In this document: positions 20,369 through 30,696 of the stretch, in pieces
How the letters are laid out: the number at the start of each line of letters is the position of its first letter
How positions within the stretch are numbered: the stretch's first letter is position 1
DNA from: Bacillota bacterium
Lineage (GTDB): Bacteria > Bacillota > Clostridia > Christensenellales > UBA1242
Reading direction: 5' to 3'
Length of the DNA stretch: 64,000 nucleotides
Assembly: GCA_009784185.1 (NCBI GenBank)
Contig: WRCD01000004.1
Coordinates: forward strand, 1 to 64,000
Notes under the pieces: generated by a model
Seen by the model: the letters and a program-made list of their open reading frames with translations, nothing else
What the model was told of the DNA's origin: nothing
Databases searched by the model: none
Made by a program: the position numbers and the translations under genes

Positions 20369-22365
20369 TAAGCCACCTCCGCCGCAACTGCTCCGGGCTT
20401 AACCGGAGTAACTTTTTCTATCATCTCTTCTTCTCCGCTGTTAAAGTTTGCGTGCTCCGATATATAGCTCTTTCTTGCGTCAATGTCGTCACCCATTAAA
20501 GTGCTTACCATTAATTCCGCTCCTGCAGCATCTTCAATAGTTACTCTCAGCAGTGCTCTTGTAGCCGGGTCCATAGTTGTATGCCATAATTGGTCGGGGT
20601 TCATCTCACCCAGGCCTTTGTAACGCTGAATAGTATAACCCTTACCGATTTTTTCCAGTACTTCCGGCAGTTCAACATCCGAATATACGTATTCAATTTT
20701 GTCTTTTCTGGTAACTTTATACAGCGGCGGTAAGCCGATATACAGATTGCCGTTTATAATAAGCTCTTTCATATATCTAAAGAAGAAAGTTAAAAGTATC
20801 GCCCTTATATGTGCACCGTCCTGGTCGGCATCCGATAAGATTATAATCTTATGAAATTTCAAACTGGACAGGTTAAAATCCTCTCCAATGCTTGTGCCCA
20901 GCGCACTTATTATAGTACGGATTTCTTCGTTTGCCAGCACCTGGTGCAATCGTTTCTTTTCTGCGTTAAGCGGCTTGCCCCTAAGCGGCAAAATAGCCTG
21001 ATAACTTCTGTCTCGCGCCTGTTTTGCACTTCCGCCCGCACTGTCGCCCTCAACAATAAACACTTCGTTAAGCTCAGCCTTTTTGCCGGTACAACTGCTT
21101 AACTTACCAACAAGGTTGGCTCCCTCAATGCTGTTTTTGGCCCTTGTAATTTCTTTTGCTTTTTTGCTGGCTTCTCTCGTTTTTGCGGCCAGTTTGCCTT
21201 TTTGCATAACTATATCAAAAATCTTACGGTGCTCTGCCCGCTCAAAAAACACCAGAAGCTGGTTGTACACCAGGTTTTCCACATCTGCCTTAATTTCGGG
21301 GTTGCCAAGCTTGGTTTTTGTCTGCCCCTCAAACTGGATGTTGCGCATTTTTATGCTTAGCGCAATTGTAATTCCTTCACGATAATCCTCGCCGATAAGG
21401 TTGGCTTCTTTGTCTTTCAAGTAGCCGTACTTTCTTGCAACATCGTTAAAAGCTCTGGTCAGCGCAGATTTAAGTCCGGTTTCGTGTGTGCCTCCTTCGG
21501 TGGTCGGAATATTGTTTACGTACGAAAACACGTTTTCGTTGTAGCTGTCGGTATACTGAAACGCGCATACCAGGTCAACCAGTTCCGACTTGCCCTCAAT
21601 ATAAACGGGGCTGCTGTGCGCTGCGGACTTGCTTTCGTTAAGGTAGCTCACATAGTCTTTCAACCCGCCGATATATTTAAAAGTCTTTTTATAAGCGGCA
21701 TTGTATCTCATGTGCCGCTCGTCTATTATTGTAATTTCAACTCCGCGGTTTAAAAAGGCCAGTTCCCGGAGGCGCTTGCTTACGGTATCAAAACTGAAGT
21801 TAACATCTTCAAACACGGTTTTATCGGGCATAAACCTAACCAATGTTCCGCGCTGCTTTGTGGTGCCGATTGCGGCTAAATGCTTGGTCACGGCTCCGCT
21901 TGCAATCTTGCCGTTGGGCTTAACCTTGCTTGCAAACTCCATGCTGTACTCTTTTCCGTTTTTGTACACGTTTACTTTAAGCCATTCACTAAGCGCGTTT
22001 GTAACCGAGGCGCCAACACCGTGCAGCCCGCCCGAATAACTGTAGTTCTCGCTGTCAAACTTTCCGCCTGCGTGCAGCTTGGTAAATACCAGCTCAACGC
22101 CGGACACCTTTTTAGTAGGGTGAATATCAACCGGAATGCCTCTTCCGTCGTCAAGAACCGAAGCACTGCCGTCACTGTGTAACGTAACCGTAACGCTGTT
22201 GCCAAAACCGTTACTTACCTCGTCCATTGAGTTGTCTACAATTTCCCATAAGATATGGTGCAGCCCTTTAATACCCGTAGTACCAATATACATACCCGGA
22301 CGCATACGTACTGCGTCTAATCCTTCCAGCACTACAATGTTTTTTGAGTCATACGTTTTAGCCAA
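20368..22365 (-). CDS. Type IIA topoisomerase subunit B (ParE/GyrB-like), probable TTG start
   Basis: [79 protein letters not shown] before TTG. Confidence 0.92.
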   Translation of the reverse strand: MAKTYDSKNIVVLEGLDAVRMRPGMYIGTTGIKGLHHILWEIVDNSMDEVSNGFGNSVTVTLHSDGSASVLDDGRGIPVDIHPTKKVSGVELVFTKLHAGGKFDSENYSYSGGLHGVGASVTNALSEWLKVNVYKNGKEYSMEFASKVKPNGKIASGAVTKHLAAIGTTKQRGTLVRFMPDKTVFEDVNFSFDTVSKRLRELAFLNRGVEITIIDERHMRYNAAYKKTFKYIGGLKDYVSYLNESKSAAHSSPVYIEGKSELVDLVCAFQYTDSYNENVFSYVNNIPTTEGGTHETGLKSALTRAFNDVARKYGYLKDKEANLIGEDYREGITIALSIKMRNIQFEGQTKTKLGNPEIKADVENLVYNQLLVFFERAEHRKIFDIVMQKGKLAAKTREASKKAKEITRAKNSIEGANLVGKLSSCTGKKAELNEVFIVEGDSAGGSAKQARDRSYQAILPLRGKPLNAEKKRLHQVLANEEIRTIISALGTSIGEDFNLSSLKFHKIIILSDADQDGAHIRAILLTFFFRYMKELIINGNLYIGLPPLYKVTRKDKIEYVYSDVELPEVLEKIGKGYTIQRYKGLGEMNPDQLWHTTMDPATRALLRVTIEDAAGAELMVSTLMGDDIDARKSYISEHANFNSGEEEMIEKVTPVKPGAVAAEVA

Positions 22366-22498
22366 AAGTGTATTCCTCCGCCAATTTATTAATTGCATTA
22401 TAGCACAACAAAGCATTTTTGGCTAGTGGTTTGTAAAAAACTTTTTCTGAAATCAATGAAAAAATTTTGTAGTTACACATACAATATTATTAAGACGC

Positions 22499-22567
22499 TG
22501 TCTTTGCGAGTCGTGCTTCTGAGATTGCTTCGTCTGCCAGTCTTTGCAGGCCGGGCTAGCAATGACA
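22499..22567. repeat. Family B element upstream of murG (degenerate)
   Basis: GTCTTTGCGAGTC...GAGATTGCTTCGTCTGCC...GGGCTAGCAATGAC. Confidence 0.7.
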
Positions 22568-22585
22568 AGAAAGGGAGCGTGTATC

Positions 22586-23638
22586 ATGCAATGTATAGTA
22601 CTAACCGGCGGCGGCACAGGGGGGCACGTTGTGCCCAATATTGCGTTGTTGCCGGAATTAAAAAAACACTTTAAACGAATTGTATACATAGGCAGCATAA
22701 ACGGCATTGAGCGCAAGCTTTTAAAGGCGTTTCCGGAGGTTGAGTTTTACAGTATTGAAACCGTAAAACTGGTGCGCAAATTTGCGCTTAAAAATCTGCT
22801 GATTCCGTTTAAACTAATCAGGGGAAAAGCACAGGCAAAGGAAATTCTCCGGCGTGTTCGGCCGTCGGTTGTGTTCAGCAAAGGCGGCTTTGTAAGCGTG
22901 CCGGTAGTGCTGGCAGCCGGAAGTTTAAATATACCGGTTGTAAGCCATGAATCGGATTTAACTCTAGGCCTTGCTAATAAACTTACAAAAAACAAAAGCA
23001 AAATAATCTGCACCAGCTTTAAAGAGACTGCCGATAAGCTAAAAAACGGAGTGTACACCGGCACGCCAATCAGAAAAGAAATACTTGACAGCAACAAAGA
23101 TGAGAGCAGTAAATTGTTCGGCCTGGCTACGGACAAGCCGGTTGTTTTAATAGTGGGCGGCAGCTCCGGCGCGAATAAAATAAACCAAACTATTCGCAAA
23201 ACGCTGGCGGAATTGACTAAGAATTATCAGGTTCTCCACTCATGCGGCAAAGGCAACATAGATACAACTATTAAGGACAAAAACTATGTGCAAATAGAAT
23301 ACATTCAAGATATGGGCGCTGCCCTTGCCTGTGCCGAAGTTGTAGTTACACGCGGCGGCTCAAACACAATATTCGAGATTTTAGCGTGCAGGAAACCCAT
23401 GCTTATTATTCCCCTGCCTAAAGGCGCTTCCCGCGGAGACCAGGTTGAAAATGCTGCCGTGTTTAAGCAAAACGGCTGGGCCGAAGTCTTAGCCCAAGAT
23501 GAACTAACCCCCGAAAGCCTGCTTACGCAAATAGACCACCTATACAAAAACCGGGATACAATAAAAAACAGGCTGGCCTCAGCCAACCTGCCAAATGGTG
23601 TAAATAATATTATAGAACAGATTCTTAAAGGTCTGTAG
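22586..23638 (+). CDS. murG: UDP-N-acetylglucosamine--N-acetylmuramyl-(pentapeptide) transferase MurG
   Basis: VLTGGGTGGHVVPNIAL, GGSSGANKIN, TRGGSNTIFEILACRKPMLIIPLP; AAGGGAG before ATG 22586. Confidence 0.94.
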   Translation: MQCIVLTGGGTGGHVVPNIALLPELKKHFKRIVYIGSINGIERKLLKAFPEVEFYSIETVKLVRKFALKNLLIPFKLIRGKAQAKEILRRVRPSVVFSKGGFVSVPVVLAAGSLNIPVVSHESDLTLGLANKLTKNKSKIICTSFKETADKLKNGVYTGTPIRKEILDSNKDESSKLFGLATDKPVVLIVGGSSGANKINQTIRKTLAELTKNYQVLHSCGKGNIDTTIKDKNYVQIEYIQDMGAALACAEVVVTRGGSNTIFEILACRKPMLIIPLPKGASRGDQVENAAVFKQNGWAEVLAQDELTPESLLTQIDHLYKNRDTIKNRLASANLPNGVNNIIEQILKGL

Positions 23639-26600
23639 CAAACACCTTAAGCTCAGGGTAATAGCTCTTATCTGACTCATTAGTCCGCTTTACCCACGCA
23701 TTGCCCATGTTGACCATATACATATCCAGCGTGCCGGTTATAAGCATATGACTCATTGTAAGTGCGCCGGTGGTTCCGGCCACATTTCCTATTTGCGGCC
23801 CGCTGAATGCGGTTGAGTTGTAATAGCAGAAGCTTATTGTAATTGCTGCAGATTCCCTAAATCCCAGAAGCCCTCCAACCTGCGTTGTTCCTGTAACCGA
23901 GCCTGCGCTGTAGCTTCGGGTAATTATGCTTGTAGCGCCAAAAACACGCCCGATAACGCCTCCCACGCTGTCTGTTCCGGAAACAGAACCGGTGTTGTAA
24001 CAATCTCTGACTATAACACTTGTATCACCTACACCGGCAACACCGCCAACCCGCAAATTGCCGCTAACCGCTCCCGAATTAAAGCATCTTTCTACCGTAC
24101 TGTTGTTTAAATAAGCGGCTATTCCTCCCGCATGATAAAACATGCCGGCAATTACACCTATATTATAACTGTTGTTTATGGTGCTGTTCCCCGCATAGCC
24201 CGCTATGCCTCCCACTGTATCGCCGCCGCTGATAGTTCCGGAGTTGCTGCAATTTTCAATTGTTACATTAAGCACCGAACCCACTATGCCGCCAACCGTA
24301 TTCCCATACACATTTACACCGTTGTGACAGTTGGTTATGGTAGAGTTTGCTGCTTGCCCAATTACACCACCGGCGTCACCGCCAAACCCCGCAACAACAT
24401 AGTCCCTAACTCTTACATAGCCCTGTTTAACGCCTAAATTGGATACCTTAGCACCTTCTATTCTGCCAAACAACCCTTTTTCATTATCTGTAGTAGTGCT
24501 TGAATATAATCCGAACACAGTGTTATTACGTCCGTCAAAATTTGCCCTAAACGGATGAGCTGATGCACTCCCGCCAATCGGCGTCCATTGCTCAAGTCCG
24601 GTGGTTGTTGGCCCCCAACTCTGCCAGCCGGAAGTATTGTTTAGGGTAATACTTGCAGTTAGTGCGTAATACTTGGCACTTGAGTTGTAATTGCCACCGG
24701 TTGGGTCGACTACATTATTGTTTATTAAAATTCTAAGATACTCCAGCTGCGCTTTTGTGGATATCAGGTATGGGTTAGACTGTGTTCCTGCTCCACCCGC
24801 AAAACCAATAGGCGGAGGTGCTGTAAAGCGGTGTAATATACCACTGCCGGTAGTTGCATTCTCGTAAAACGCATAATTTCCGCCGGAAAGATTAGCTGTT
24901 GTTACCCAGTTGTTAAGGCTTGTAAGAAGTGCTACATTTGTTATTGCACCACCCGTTCCGAATGATGTTGTAGTTCCTGTACCGCTTCCTATTCCGTTAA
25001 GTCCGGATACAAACTGGAAATAGCCGTTGGAAATAGTACCGCCGTTATTGTGTCCTGCCACACCGCCGCGGTGGTTGGTGCCCGTACTTACTATTGTAAC
25101 TGTACCGGTATTATAGCAGTTTATCATATCACCACCAGTAATATGCCCAACAATACCCCCTCCTCTTTTAGTACCTGCTGAAGCATTGTTATATGATATT
25201 GCACCAGCATTAAAACAGTTGGACATTATTGAAATAGTTCCTGCAAAATCAGCTACAATACCACCAACTATGCTATTTCCTGTTCCTGTAGCAGTAATGG
25301 TGCCCACATTGTAACAATCATTTATGTTTATTACTAATGCAAAACCAACAATACCACCCGCAAGACCATTATTTGTCGTGCTTTGAATTAGACCGGCATT
25401 ATAGCAGTTAGTGATTGTACTCCGACCGGCAGATGCAACTATGCCCGCCGTCCAAGCCCATTCACCAACGCCAACTATCGTACTTGTATTGTAACAATTT
25501 CTTACTATACTGACATTACTGACATCACCATCAGACCTTCCGGCAATAGCTGCCACCCGATTAGTGCCTTGAATATAACTTCTCTCTATCCCTAAATTTT
25601 CTATCTTGGCATTTCTGATATTGCCAAAAAGGCCACTTTCAGAATTTGTTGAATTAATGTAAATGCCGAACACTGCAAAACCTCTGCCATCAAGATTTGC
25701 TTGAAAAGGATTTTCGAATTGGTTGCCAATCGGTGTCCATGTGTTGGCCGGGGCGGTTGTAGCCCAGTTTTGCCAGTTGGCAGTATGATTTAAGTAAATG
25801 TTGTTTGTTAATGCATAATACACGGTGTTGGTATTAAACCCGGCTGCACCGTTGTTTACCTGCTGCCTAAGGCGCGCCAGCTCTGCTCCGTTGCTTATAA
25901 GATACGGTGTAGCCTGCGAGCCGTTTCCACCCGCAAAACTGCCTGCTATAGTAGTTCCGTTCCAGACCGGGCTCGCAACCGTTGCCACACTTGTTAATGT
26001 AGGGTATGGTGTGCCCGTCCAAGTACTGTAAGTAATGCCGGCAGGAGGCGTATTACTGCTTACCCAAGGGTTAAGCGCACCTGTTGTACTGGAGCCATTC
26101 AGCGTTGTACGGTTTGCACCGTTCACCGTAATACCGCTGGCAAGCGTGCCGCCGGTGTTAAAGTTGCGAATATTAGTGCCCCCCGTCGCACCTGCACCGT
26201 GTGCATTTGTTGCTGTGCCGGTAAGGAAATAGCAAAAGTCCATAACACCATTATTATACCCCGCAATACCGCCACGGTTATTAATGCCTGTTAACATACC
26301 CGAACTATAATTATTTCGAATAAATGAATTACTCTCATTATAGCCGGCAATTCCTCCAACACTTGTTAAGTTTGCGTCTGAAAATACGGCGCCTTGATTG
26401 TATGTATTTAGTATATGGGTTTGTTGGGCCGATGAAGCATTGGCCCAACCAACAATACCGCCAACCCTTCCTGTCATGCCTGTTATCCCACCACTTATTG
26501 TTCCGGTATTGTAGCAGTTTGCAATAGTGGTTCCGTTATTTATCGTCCCTACAATACCGCCATGGTTACCGCTACCACCGGATATTAATCCAGCATTATA

Positions 26601-27455
26601 GCTATTTGTTATAGTTGCCCCTGTAGTTGTGCCTGCAACACCGCCGCTTGCAGCAGAGCCCAATATTATGCCTGTATTAAAACAATTGTTTATAGAGCTG
26701 CTTGTGTTTGCATTCCCTATAATTCCAGCCGCAGTTTCACCGGTTATGCTTCCTGTGTTATAGGAGTTAGAAATACTATTACCAGTATTATTCATAAACC
26801 CAGCAATACCAGCAGCCGTAGAAGAGCCAACTACAGTAGCGGAATTATAACAGTTTGTTATAGAGGAACTTACCATATAGCCAACAAAACCACCAGTGAA
26901 GGAAGAGGCCTTAATGAAGCTTTTTTCCAGACCCAAATAAGAAAGAGCAGCCCCGTTTACAGAGCCAAAAAGACCTTGATACATACTAGTTGTATTTATA
27001 TAAATCCCAAAAACCGCATTATTGTTGCCGTTAAAAACTCCCAGAAATGAGTTAGTTGATGTGCCTATAGGTGTCCATTTGTTTTGGGGCGCATAACCTT
27101 CGCCCCATATGTTGTAATTACCAAGGTCGTTTAAGTAAATATCAGCCGAAAGCCTGTAATGCTTTGCATTAAAGCTGCCGCCGTTTACAGTATCTGCACG
27201 GTTGTTGTTTACTACATCCGCTAAAAGCGCCAGCTGCTCGCCGCTTGAAATAATATACGGGCTGCCGGATGTGCCGGTGCCGCTTGCAAAGGAAGCCGCT
27301 ATCTTGCCGCTCCAGATATCCTTTCCGTCGGAGGGGCTTGGCGGATTTGCAAGGGTGTTACTAATAAAAAACGCCATAAAAGGCGTTGCTACCAACACGA
27401 AAAGGAAAGCAATAATTCCGGCAATACTTATAGGTTTGTTTACATATTGCTGCAT
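23625..27455 (-). CDS. Large secreted/surface GLUG-motif repeat protein (predicted beta-helix)
   Basis: N-terminal hydrophobic signal; dozens of GGIVG...ITNCYNTGTISG repeats; three 'W.G.IA.SFAGGxGSxxxPYLIS' type modules. Confidence 0.85.
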   Translation of the reverse strand: MQQYVNKPISIAGIIAFLFVLVATPFMAFFISNTLANPPSPSDGKDIWSGKIAASFASGTGTSGSPYIISSGEQLALLADVVNNNRADTVNGGSFNAKHYRLSADIYLNDLGNYNIWGEGYAPQNKWTPIGTSTNSFLGVFNGNNNAVFGIYINTTSMYQGLFGSVNGAALSYLGLEKSFIKASSFTGGFVGYMVSSSITNCYNSATVVGSSTAAGIAGFMNNTGNSISNSYNTGSITGETAAGIIGNANTSSSINNCFNTGIILGSAASGGVAGTTTGATITNSYNAGLISGGSGNHGGIVGTINNGTTIANCYNTGTISGGITGMTGRVGGIVGWANASSAQQTHILNTYNQGAVFSDANLTSVGGIAGYNESNSFIRNNYSSGMLTGINNRGGIAGYNNGVMDFCYFLTGTATNAHGAGATGGTNIRNFNTGGTLASGITVNGANRTTLNGSSTTGALNPWVSSNTPPAGITYSTWTGTPYPTLTSVATVASPVWNGTTIAGSFAGGNGSQATPYLISNGAELARLRQQVNNGAAGFNTNTVYYALTNNIYLNHTANWQNWATTAPANTWTPIGNQFENPFQANLDGRGFAVFGIYINSTNSESGLFGNIRNAKIENLGIERSYIQGTNRVAAIAGRSDGDVSNVSIVRNCYNTSTIVGVGEWAWTAGIVASAGRSTITNCYNAGLIQSTTNNGLAGGIVGFALVININDCYNVGTITATGTGNSIVGGIVADFAGTISIMSNCFNAGAISYNNASAGTKRGGGIVGHITGGDMINCYNTGTVTIVSTGTNHRGGVAGHNNGGTISNGYFQFVSGLNGIGSGTGTTTSFGTGGAITNVALLTSLNNWVTTANLSGGNYAFYENATTGSGILHRFTAPPPIGFAGGAGTQSNPYLISTKAQLEYLRILINNNVVDPTGGNYNSSAKYYALTASITLNNTSGWQSWGPTTTGLEQWTPIGGSASAHPFRANFDGRNNTVFGLYSSTTTDNEKGLFGRIEGAKVSNLGVKQGYVRVRDYVVAGFGGDAGGVIGQAANSTITNCHNGVNVYGNTVGGIVGSVLNVTIENCSNSGTISGGDTVGGIAGYAGNSTINNSYNIGVIAGMFYHAGGIAAYLNNSTVERCFNSGAVSGNLRVGGVAGVGDTSVIVRDCYNTGSVSGTDSVGGVIGRVFGATSIITRSYSAGSVTGTTQVGGLLGFRESAAITISFCYYNSTAFSGPQIGNVAGTTGALTMSHMLITGTLDMYMVNMGNAWVKRTNESDKSYYPELKVFATDL

Positions 27456-27517
27456 ACGCCTTTCTCCATAGTATACTTTACTTCATTCTAGTATTTTTAT
27501 TGATTTTTGTCAATCAT

Positions 27518-28189
27518 TTATCTAAATAATTCCAATAAAAACCACGCACGTTTAATATCTCGTACATAGCTCTTAAAATCGGGCATAAGGCTGTGTACTA
27601 TTTTCCAGAAGTTTTGTGAATGATTAAGCTCCAATATGTGCGCAAGCTCATGCACAATAATATAATCAATCAGATGCGGCGGCAATAGCAGCAAGCGCCA
27701 ATTCAGTTTTATGTTGCCCCTGCTGTCGCAGCTGCCCCACCTGCCCTTTGCATTGCTGAAGCCTACGCCGGTTACATCAATCTGCATAAGATTGCTTAAA
27801 TACACGGCTCTGGGCAATATTACTTTCTGCACCTGTATTAAATACCACCGCTTTAAATACAAGCCCATTTTCTCGTTTGCAAATTTTACCGGAACCAGGC
27901 AAGCAGTTTCGGTCAGCGTAATTTGTTTAATGTCCTGGGTAATTAAAACACGATAAGTTTTTCCGCAAAACAAAATGTCTTTGTATGTAAACAGGTTTTT
28001 ATTAAGCTCATGATTAGTTGCTATCTTTTGGCGTGTAGCATTTATCCATGGGCCTTTTTTGGTTATAACCTGTTCAATAGAAGACATTGGCATTTTTAAA
28101 GGTGCCTTAACTATAAGCTCGCCTTGCGGGGTTATGCGCAAAGTTATTGTTTTACGATTGGTGCGCAGCAATGTATCAACTGTTATCAT
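27518..28189 (-). CDS. YgjP-like zinc metallopeptidase domain protein (DUF45/M48-like)
   Basis: RWGSCDSRGNIKLNWRLLLLPPHLIDYIIVHELAHILELNHSQNFW. Confidence 0.92.
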   Translation of the reverse strand: MITVDTLLRTNRKTITLRITPQGELIVKAPLKMPMSSIEQVITKKGPWINATRQKIATNHELNKNLFTYKDILFCGKTYRVLITQDIKQITLTETACLVPVKFANEKMGLYLKRWYLIQVQKVILPRAVYLSNLMQIDVTGVGFSNAKGRWGSCDSRGNIKLNWRLLLLPPHLIDYIIVHELAHILELNHSQNFWKIVHSLMPDFKSYVRDIKRAWFLLELFR

Positions 28190-28261
28190 GTACTAATTGT
28201 ATCATAGTCCGTAAGTTAATCAAAGCGGTGGTGCTATGTTTTGCATAGTACCCGCAAATAC

Positions 28262-28290
28262 TTGACAAAATCGGCTTTTTTAACTATAAT
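28262..28290 (+). promoter_or_regulatory. Consensus sigma-A promoter for PadR-family gene
   Basis: TTGACA-N17-TATAAT exact consensus. Confidence 0.85.
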
Positions 28291-28295
28291 ATCGT

Positions 28296-28350
28296 AAAAA
28301 TTCCCCTATAAGTTAGAGGGGTGGCAATCACGAAGTGATTGACGGGGTGT
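28296..28350. repeat. Family A element forming the predicted 5' UTR of the PadR gene
   Basis: AAAAATTCCCCTATAAGTTAGAGGGGTGGCAATCACGAAGTGATTGACGGGGTGT. Confidence 0.85.
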
Positions 28351-28358
28351 ATGTCCAA

Positions 28359-29675
28359 ATGAGAAGCAGTATAAACATAATCGTTTTAAAAACCTTAATG
28401 GACGGCGACAAATACGGCTATGAAATAATTAAAGAGGTTGAAGAAAAAACAGGCGGGCAGCTTACAATTAAGCAGCCCAGTTTGTACAGCAGCCTTACCC
28501 GCTTAGAAAAGCAGAAGCTTATTTCCAGTTATTGGCGTGACAGTGCCATAGGAGGCAAGCGTCATTATTATTCCGTAACGGAAGAAGGCCGGGCCTTTTT
28601 TGAAAAAAATTCGTTCAGCTGGGAAAGCAGCAAGGGGCTTGTGGCCAGTATCTTAATTTCTTCCGGAGCTAAAAAACCGGAGGAGTTTGCCGAGTTTGAC
28701 CCTGCTACGGCCAGGGAGGGCGCTTTCAGCAAGAGCTTTTCGGATAAGTCTAAAGAGTATGTAAAACCCGATAACAAATACCCCGAGTATGAGTTGAACG
28801 TAAAGCCTACGCCGGCACCCACTCCTTTGCAAACAGAGAGCTCCCCCCAAGAATTCCCCTCTGCAAGAGGGGTGGACGCCGGAGGCGGACGGGGTGTGGA
28901 TGAGACCAATATAGACTATAAAAACATTTTAGGGGATTTGTGCGGCAATTCTCCGGCCGAGACTCCTGCCCGCGTGAACCATTACAACCCGGTTACGGCC
29001 GCTCCCCGGCCGCAAGAGGAAAAAAAGCCGTCAAGCAACTTTAGCAAGCAATACGAACAGGCGTTAATGCAATCTGCAGGCGTTAAGGCGGAAACCAAGC
29101 CCGAAAAGCCTGAGTTAAGCAGAACACTGCCGAGACCCGCCGCTGCCCCTGTGTCTGAAGCAGACGAACCCTGCATGGCTTTAGAGCTTGTTAAAATTAA
29201 GCCTTACCAAAAAATGTTTGCAACAGACTTAAAAAGCCGGAAATTTTTGCTCATTAACCGTTTGCGCCTTTTTGTTGCCGCAGCAATTTTTGTTTATATG
29301 CTGGCTGCAACCTTAATACTGTATTTTAGCCTGCGCACCTCTGTAATGCTTTCGCCGGCAGATAACGGCCTGTTTATAGCAGCCGTAATTGCTGCGGTTG
29401 TATACATGGGTATATATCTGACAATTTTTATACTTGACCCGAATAAAAAACGGTTGGGAGACATTAAGTTTAAAAAGACGCTGCTTGTTCGTTCTGCGCT
29501 GGCAGCGGGACTGATTGCACTAATATTCTGTATCTGCCTTTTAGCGGGAATGGTTAATCCGGCCGACCCCGCATACTTAGTTAAATGGCTGCTGCCCGTA
29601 TTGCTGTGTCTTGGTGTGTTTTGGGCAGTGCTGCTGGAGTATGCTTTCAGCAGGATAAATAAACTAAGAGCATGA
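28359..29675 (+). CDS. PadR-family transcriptional regulator with disordered linker and C-terminal transmembrane domain
   Basis: ILKTLMDGDKYGYEIIKEVEEKTGG...QPSLYSSLTRLEKQKLISSYW; C-terminal hydrophobic helices from about residue 300. Confidence 0.8.
   Translation: MRSSINIIVLKTLMDGDKYGYEIIKEVEEKTGGQLTIKQPSLYSSLTRLEKQKLISSYWRDSAIGGKRHYYSVTEEGRAFFEKNSFSWESSKGLVASILISSGAKKPEEFAEFDPATAREGAFSKSFSDKSKEYVKPDNKYPEYELNVKPTPAPTPLQTESSPQEFPSARGVDAGGGRGVDETNIDYKNILGDLCGNSPAETPARVNHYNPVTAAPRPQEEKKPSSNFSKQYEQALMQSAGVKAETKPEKPELSRTLPRPAAAPVSEADEPCMALELVKIKPYQKMFATDLKSRKFLLINRLRLFVAAAIFVYMLAATLILYFSLRTSVMLSPADNGLFIAAVIAAVVYMGIYLTIFILDPNKKRLGDIKFKKTLLVRSALAAGLIALIFCICLLAGMVNPADPAYLVKWLLPVLLCLGVFWAVLLEYAFSRINKLRA
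28851..28899. repeat. Family A element in-frame in PadR gene linker
   Basis: GAATTCCCCTCTGCAAGAGGGGTGGACGCCGGAGGCGGACGGGGTGTG. Confidence 0.85.
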
Positions 29676-29690
29676 ATTTGTATTTAATAA

Positions 29691-29719
29691 TTGATATTTG
29701 GACCAAACTATGCTATACT
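29691..29719 (+). promoter_or_regulatory. Predicted promoter for ABC transporter genes
   Basis: TTGATA-N17-TATACT. Confidence 0.6.
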
Positions 29720-29747
29720 GGATATTGTTTTAAAAGGGAGCCGTCGT

Positions 29748-30686
29748 TTGGGCAGTAAAATTATACTTGAAATTAAGAATGTGACTAAAACGTACAAAAA
29801 ACGTACGGTTCTTTCAAGTGTTGATTTTGAAGTGTTTGAAGGTGAAATCTTTGGGTTTTTAGGGCCAAACGGGGCAGGAAAAACCACATTAATAAAAATT
29901 ATTTGCGGACTTACTGCGCCTGATATGGGCGATTGCTTTATTTGCGGCAAATCTGTTAGGCGCAATTTTGAAAAGGCCATTGTAAATGTAGGTGCTTTTA
30001 TTGAAGGCACGGCCTTGTATTCGTACATGAGCGGAATGGAAAATCTGAGATATTACGCCAGCCTGTATGGAGGAATATCCCAGCACCGCATAAACCAGAT
30101 TGTTAAGCTGGTTGGCATGACCGAGCGTATAAAAGACAGAGTGAGTACGTATTCGTATGGTATGAAGCAGCGTATCGGCCTGGCTCAGGCACTGCTCCAC
30201 AACCCCAAACTGTTAATTCTGGACGAGCCTACCAACGGGCTTGATGCAAACGGAATTATTGAAATACGGCACATTCTTCAGGTGCTTGCGGTAAAGGAGA
30301 AGCTTGCGATACTTGTATCCAGTCATATCCTTAACGAAATGGAGCTGTTGTGCGATACTATTGCCATAGTTGACCGCGGTAAAGTGTTGGAAATAAAAAC
30401 AATGGACGAAATAAAAACCGGAATTGCACGGGCAACACGTTTCAGAGTAAAGATAGACTACCCTAACTATGCGGCCAAGGTTGTAAGCAGTAAGTTTGAT
30501 GTAGAAGTGGAGGTTGCGGGCAACTCAATTATCTTCCCTATGCCGCCGGACAAAATTCCGCAGGTTACCACTGCTCTTACCGACCGGCGCATTTCGGTGT
30601 ACGGGGTAAGTAAAATGACCATGAGTCTGGAAGAAGTTTATTTAAGCATTTTAAAAACTAAGCGCCAGCATACAGGCGTATTGTAA
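29748..30686 (+). CDS. ABC transporter ATP-binding protein
   Basis: FLGPNGAGKTTLIKIICGL Walker A, YSYGMKQRIGLAQALLHNPKLLILDEPTNGLD; GGGAG before TTG start. Confidence 0.94.
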   Translation: MGSKIILEIKNVTKTYKKRTVLSSVDFEVFEGEIFGFLGPNGAGKTTLIKIICGLTAPDMGDCFICGKSVRRNFEKAIVNVGAFIEGTALYSYMSGMENLRYYASLYGGISQHRINQIVKLVGMTERIKDRVSTYSYGMKQRIGLAQALLHNPKLLILDEPTNGLDANGIIEIRHILQVLAVKEKLAILVSSHILNEMELLCDTIAIVDRGKVLEIKTMDEIKTGIARATRFRVKIDYPNYAAKVVSSKFDVEVEVAGNSIIFPMPPDKIPQVTTALTDRRISVYGVSKMTMSLEEVYLSILKTKRQHTGVL

Positions 30687-30696
30687 AGAGGTACAC

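Noticed and set aside
23625-27455. Dense short DNA repeats suggesting a CRISPR or VNTR array
   Set aside because: They are degenerate coding repeats of GLUG motifs in one long frame; no constant repeat with unique spacers.
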